Source of the DNA: an uncultured Eubacteriales bacterium
GTDB taxonomy: Bacteria; Bacillota; Clostridia; Lachnospirales; CAG-274
Reading direction: 5' to 3'
Length of the DNA: 54,028 nt
Assembly (NCBI GenBank): GCA_905201505.1
Contig: CAJKOJ010000004.1
Span: forward strand, 1 to 54,028
Of this stretch, positions 52,485 to 54,028 are shown piece after piece. The position numbers were made by a program, and so were the translations under genes. Positions within the stretch are counted from its first letter, which is position 1. Each line of letters begins with the position of its first letter. The notes below the pieces were generated by a model. That model did no database searches. It saw nothing but the letters and a program-made list of their open reading frames with translations, and was not told the DNA's origin.

Positions 52485-53479
52485 AAAAAATACTTTATTT
52501 AATCTTTTTAATGTCCTTTTTGTGCGGATGCAGCAGCCAAAAATATAATTTTACTTACGTTGATGTGTTTGACACATATTCCACCCTTACAATCTATTCC
52601 TCAAATTATAAAGATTCTAAAACTATAAGCGATGATTTGCATACTGAACTTCTTAAACTTAACAAATTGTTTGATATATATAATAATTATAAAGACCTTA
52701 ACAATTTAAAGACTGTAAACGATAATGCAGGACTTCAGCCTGTCAAAGTAGACAAAAATATAATTGAACTTTTAAAAGCAGGAAAAGATGCATATTACAT
52801 TACCGATGGCACTGTAAATATTGCTATGGGCAGTGTACTTGAAATATGGCATAATTACAGGGAAAATGCGCTTAATAACGGAATTTTTAAAATCCCCTCC
52901 CTTAATGAACTTCAGGAAGCAAATAAGCATACAGATATTAATTCAATAATAATAGACGAAAAAGAATCCACTGTTTATATTAAAGATAAATATACATCCA
53001 TTGACGTAGGAGCAATAGCCAAAGGCTATTCTGCAGATTTTGCAGCAAACTATTTAAAAAACAAAGGTATTACAGCCGCTCTTTTAAATTTGGGCGGAAA
53101 TGTTATATGTATTAACGACAATAAAAAAGAAAACTGGAAAATAGGTATAACATCACCTGAAAAGCCCGATGAATATATTGATAAAATAAGCATATCAAAT
53201 CAATCTGCTGTATCAAGCGGAAATTATCAGCGCTATTATGAATATAACGGCAAACGTTATCATCATATTATAGACGGCACTACACTTTATCCTTCTATAA
53301 GCAATAAAGGTGTAACCGTTATTTCGGATAACTCCCTTAAAGGTGATATATTTTCAACAGCACTTTTCATACTTCCCTATGAAGACGGTGCAGAACTTGC
53401 GGACAAAAACAATATTCAGGCTATATGGATTACATCAGACGGTAATAAATATAAAACCTCTCAATTTAACAGTAATTAA
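52481..53479 (+). CDS. apbE: FAD:protein FMN transferase (ApbE)
   Basis: A 332-residue lipoprotein. The lipobox is SFLCGC (Cys 17). The ApbE pattern is complete: FDTYSTLTIY, TDGTVNIAMGSVLEIW, SIDVGAIAKGYSADFAA, LLNLGGNVICI and the late RYHHIIDGTTLYP with the metal-binding His-Asp region. It attaches FMN to Thr of partner proteins such as RnfG, RnfD and NqrC homologues at the outer membrane face. No such partner is in the window. It is last in a three-gene operon ended by a strong terminator. Confidence 0.93.
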   Translation: MKKILYLIFLMSFLCGCSSQKYNFTYVDVFDTYSTLTIYSSNYKDSKTISDDLHTELLKLNKLFDIYNNYKDLNNLKTVNDNAGLQPVKVDKNIIELLKAGKDAYYITDGTVNIAMGSVLEIWHNYRENALNNGIFKIPSLNELQEANKHTDINSIIIDEKESTVYIKDKYTSIDVGAIAKGYSADFAANYLKNKGITAALLNLGGNVICINDNKKENWKIGITSPEKPDEYIDKISISNQSAVSSGNYQRYYEYNGKRYHHIIDGTTLYPSISNKGVTVISDNSLKGDIFSTALFILPYEDGAELADKNNIQAIWITSDGNKYKTSQFNSN

Positions 53480-53491
53480 AAAAGTATATAC

Positions 53492-53530
53492 AAATAAAGG
53501 TGCCAAGACTGAGCCTCGGCACCTTTATTT
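53492..53530 (+). terminator. Terminator of apbE operon
   Basis: Arms aaataaaggtgcc (53492-53504) and ggcacctttattt (53518-53530), a 13-bp perfect stem with a 13-base loop. Confidence 0.85.
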
Positions 53531-53611
53531 GTAAAATTGTATTATATTTGTATTGCAATGCAAAAAAACTTACTTATTTTAAAACAAAATGCAAAATAAA
53601 TTATCAGCTAA

Positions 53612-53875
53612 TTAAGCCATCTTATTTACAAGCTTAGCAAGCTTTGACTTCTTTCTTGAAGCATTATTCTTGTGATAAATTCCCTTAGTACAAGCCATAT
53701 CAATAGCCTTTACAGCTGCCTTTAAAGCCTCAGCTGCTGCTGCCTTGTCACCTGCATTAACTGAAGTAACAACCTTCTTCATTGCAGTCTTTGTTGCAGA
53801 TGCAACCATTTTATTTCTTAATGTTTTCTTATTGATAACTAAAATTCTTTTCTTAGCAGACTTAATATTTGCCAT
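53612..53875 (-). CDS. rpsT: 30S ribosomal protein S20
   Basis: An 87-residue, Lys/Ala-rich three-helix protein of the small ribosomal subunit, starting MANIKSAKKRILVI and ending with GIYHKNNASRKKSKLAKLV. GGAGG precedes ATG 53875; a longer frame begins before that site. It stands alone with its own consensus promoter. Confidence 0.97.
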   Translation of the reverse strand: MANIKSAKKRILVINKKTLRNKMVASATKTAMKKVVTSVNAGDKAAAAEALKAAVKAIDMACTKGIYHKNNASRKKSKLAKLVNKMA

Positions 53876-53959
53876 TAAAATTTCCTCCTGAATAAAATAC
53901 AATCTAATCTATAACTTTTAATTTCAACCTTGTGCAATTTAACGTTTAGAGGGGTTTTA

Positions 53960-54028
53960 AAGATACAGAACGACTGTACCTATAAATCACACTTTGAATA
54001 TTATATATCATTTCATTTTTTTTGTCAA
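53960..54028 (-). promoter_or_regulatory. Promoter and leader hairpin of rpsT
   Basis: On the minus strand: TTGACA (54023-54028, the window edge), 17 bp, TATAAT (54000-54005), both perfect. The leader of about 115 bases begins with a stem GGTACAG/CTGTATC (about 53964-53982). S20 is known to control its own synthesis in other bacteria. Whether this leader does the same cannot be told. Confidence 0.7.

Noticed and set aside
1..54028. Prophage, integrative element or toxin-antitoxin system
   Set aside because: No integrase, transposase, phage structural gene or paired small toxin/antitoxin genes were recognised; most genes are ordinary chromosomal functions.

Overview
The window is a low-GC chromosomal segment from a Gram-positive anaerobe, most likely a member of the Clostridia near the Lachnospiraceae/Lachnospirales. 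The reasons are the divergent ackA-pta / tmcAL arrangement next to yceD-rpmF, a compact thiSFGH-type thiazole operon, CapAB-like tyrosine kinase fusions, a CwlD-type amidase, a three-gene cluster typical of Rnf/ApbE neighbourhoods, stalk-domain (copper amine oxidase N-terminal-like) exported proteins, and strong Shine-Dalgarno sequences on nearly every gene. No tRNA, rRNA operon, CRISPR array, transposase or phage gene was recognised. Most genes are on the minus strand. Many promoters are readable as TTGACA-like / TATAAT-like pairs with exactly 17 bp between them, which in several cases settles the start codon.

Layout. 1-660: AT-rich non-coding DNA with an inverted repeat. 663-1640: a YkvI-type membrane protein. 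1641-2506: non-coding, repeat-rich. 2507-11972 (minus): a surface block made of dTDP-rhamnose synthesis (rmlA, B, D, C), a chain-length regulator/tyrosine kinase, an SGNH-like protein that has lost its catalytic residues, a large Thr-rich exported protein and a tiny 47-residue gene behind it. 12326-16757: rpmF, yceD, ackA, pta and the divergent tmcAL. 16806-20925: a CwlD-like amidase, a helical orphan protein, two lipoproteins and a small membrane exporter. 21091-24643: a MurJ/SpoVB-like flippase and typA. 24894-28243: thiazole operon thiS-F-G-H-E, led by a terminator-containing RNA that does not look like a TPP riboswitch and is a candidate HMP-PP (thiS-motif) riboswitch. 28528-32165: a Ppx-like/HD protein overlapping polyphosphate kinase. 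32481-34740: CorA-like and CDF metal transporters. 35314-39572: three tandem stalk-domain proteins, two of which share an almost identical 411-bp 5' segment. 39677-43138: dnaE. 43401-47401: a metal-binding-looking DUF1292 protein, a two-TM protein and a GntR/ABC transporter operon. 47533-51368: rplJ-rplL with an L10 leader, three tandem SseB-like genes and a nitronate monooxygenase family protein. 51556-53479: NusG domain II protein, Gx transporter and ApbE. 53612-53875: rpsT.

How the parts work together. The surface block supplies activated rhamnose and a polymer-length controller, but no glycosyltransferase or polymerase is in the window, so the main glycan cluster must lie elsewhere. Pta and AckA form the acetate/ATP branch, and TmcAL, transcribed away from them, uses acetate in tRNA modification. 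ThiS, F, G and H build the thiazole half of thiamine; no pyrimidine (thiC) gene is present, which fits a leader that would sense the pyrimidine partner. Ppk and a degenerate Ppx partner are translationally coupled.

I do not see a clear-cut new defence or mobile system. The most promising leads are the thi leader, the catalytically dead SGNH protein in the surface operon, the 47-residue gene behind the large surface protein, the degenerate Ppx/HD protein and the recently homogenised stalk-domain paralogues.
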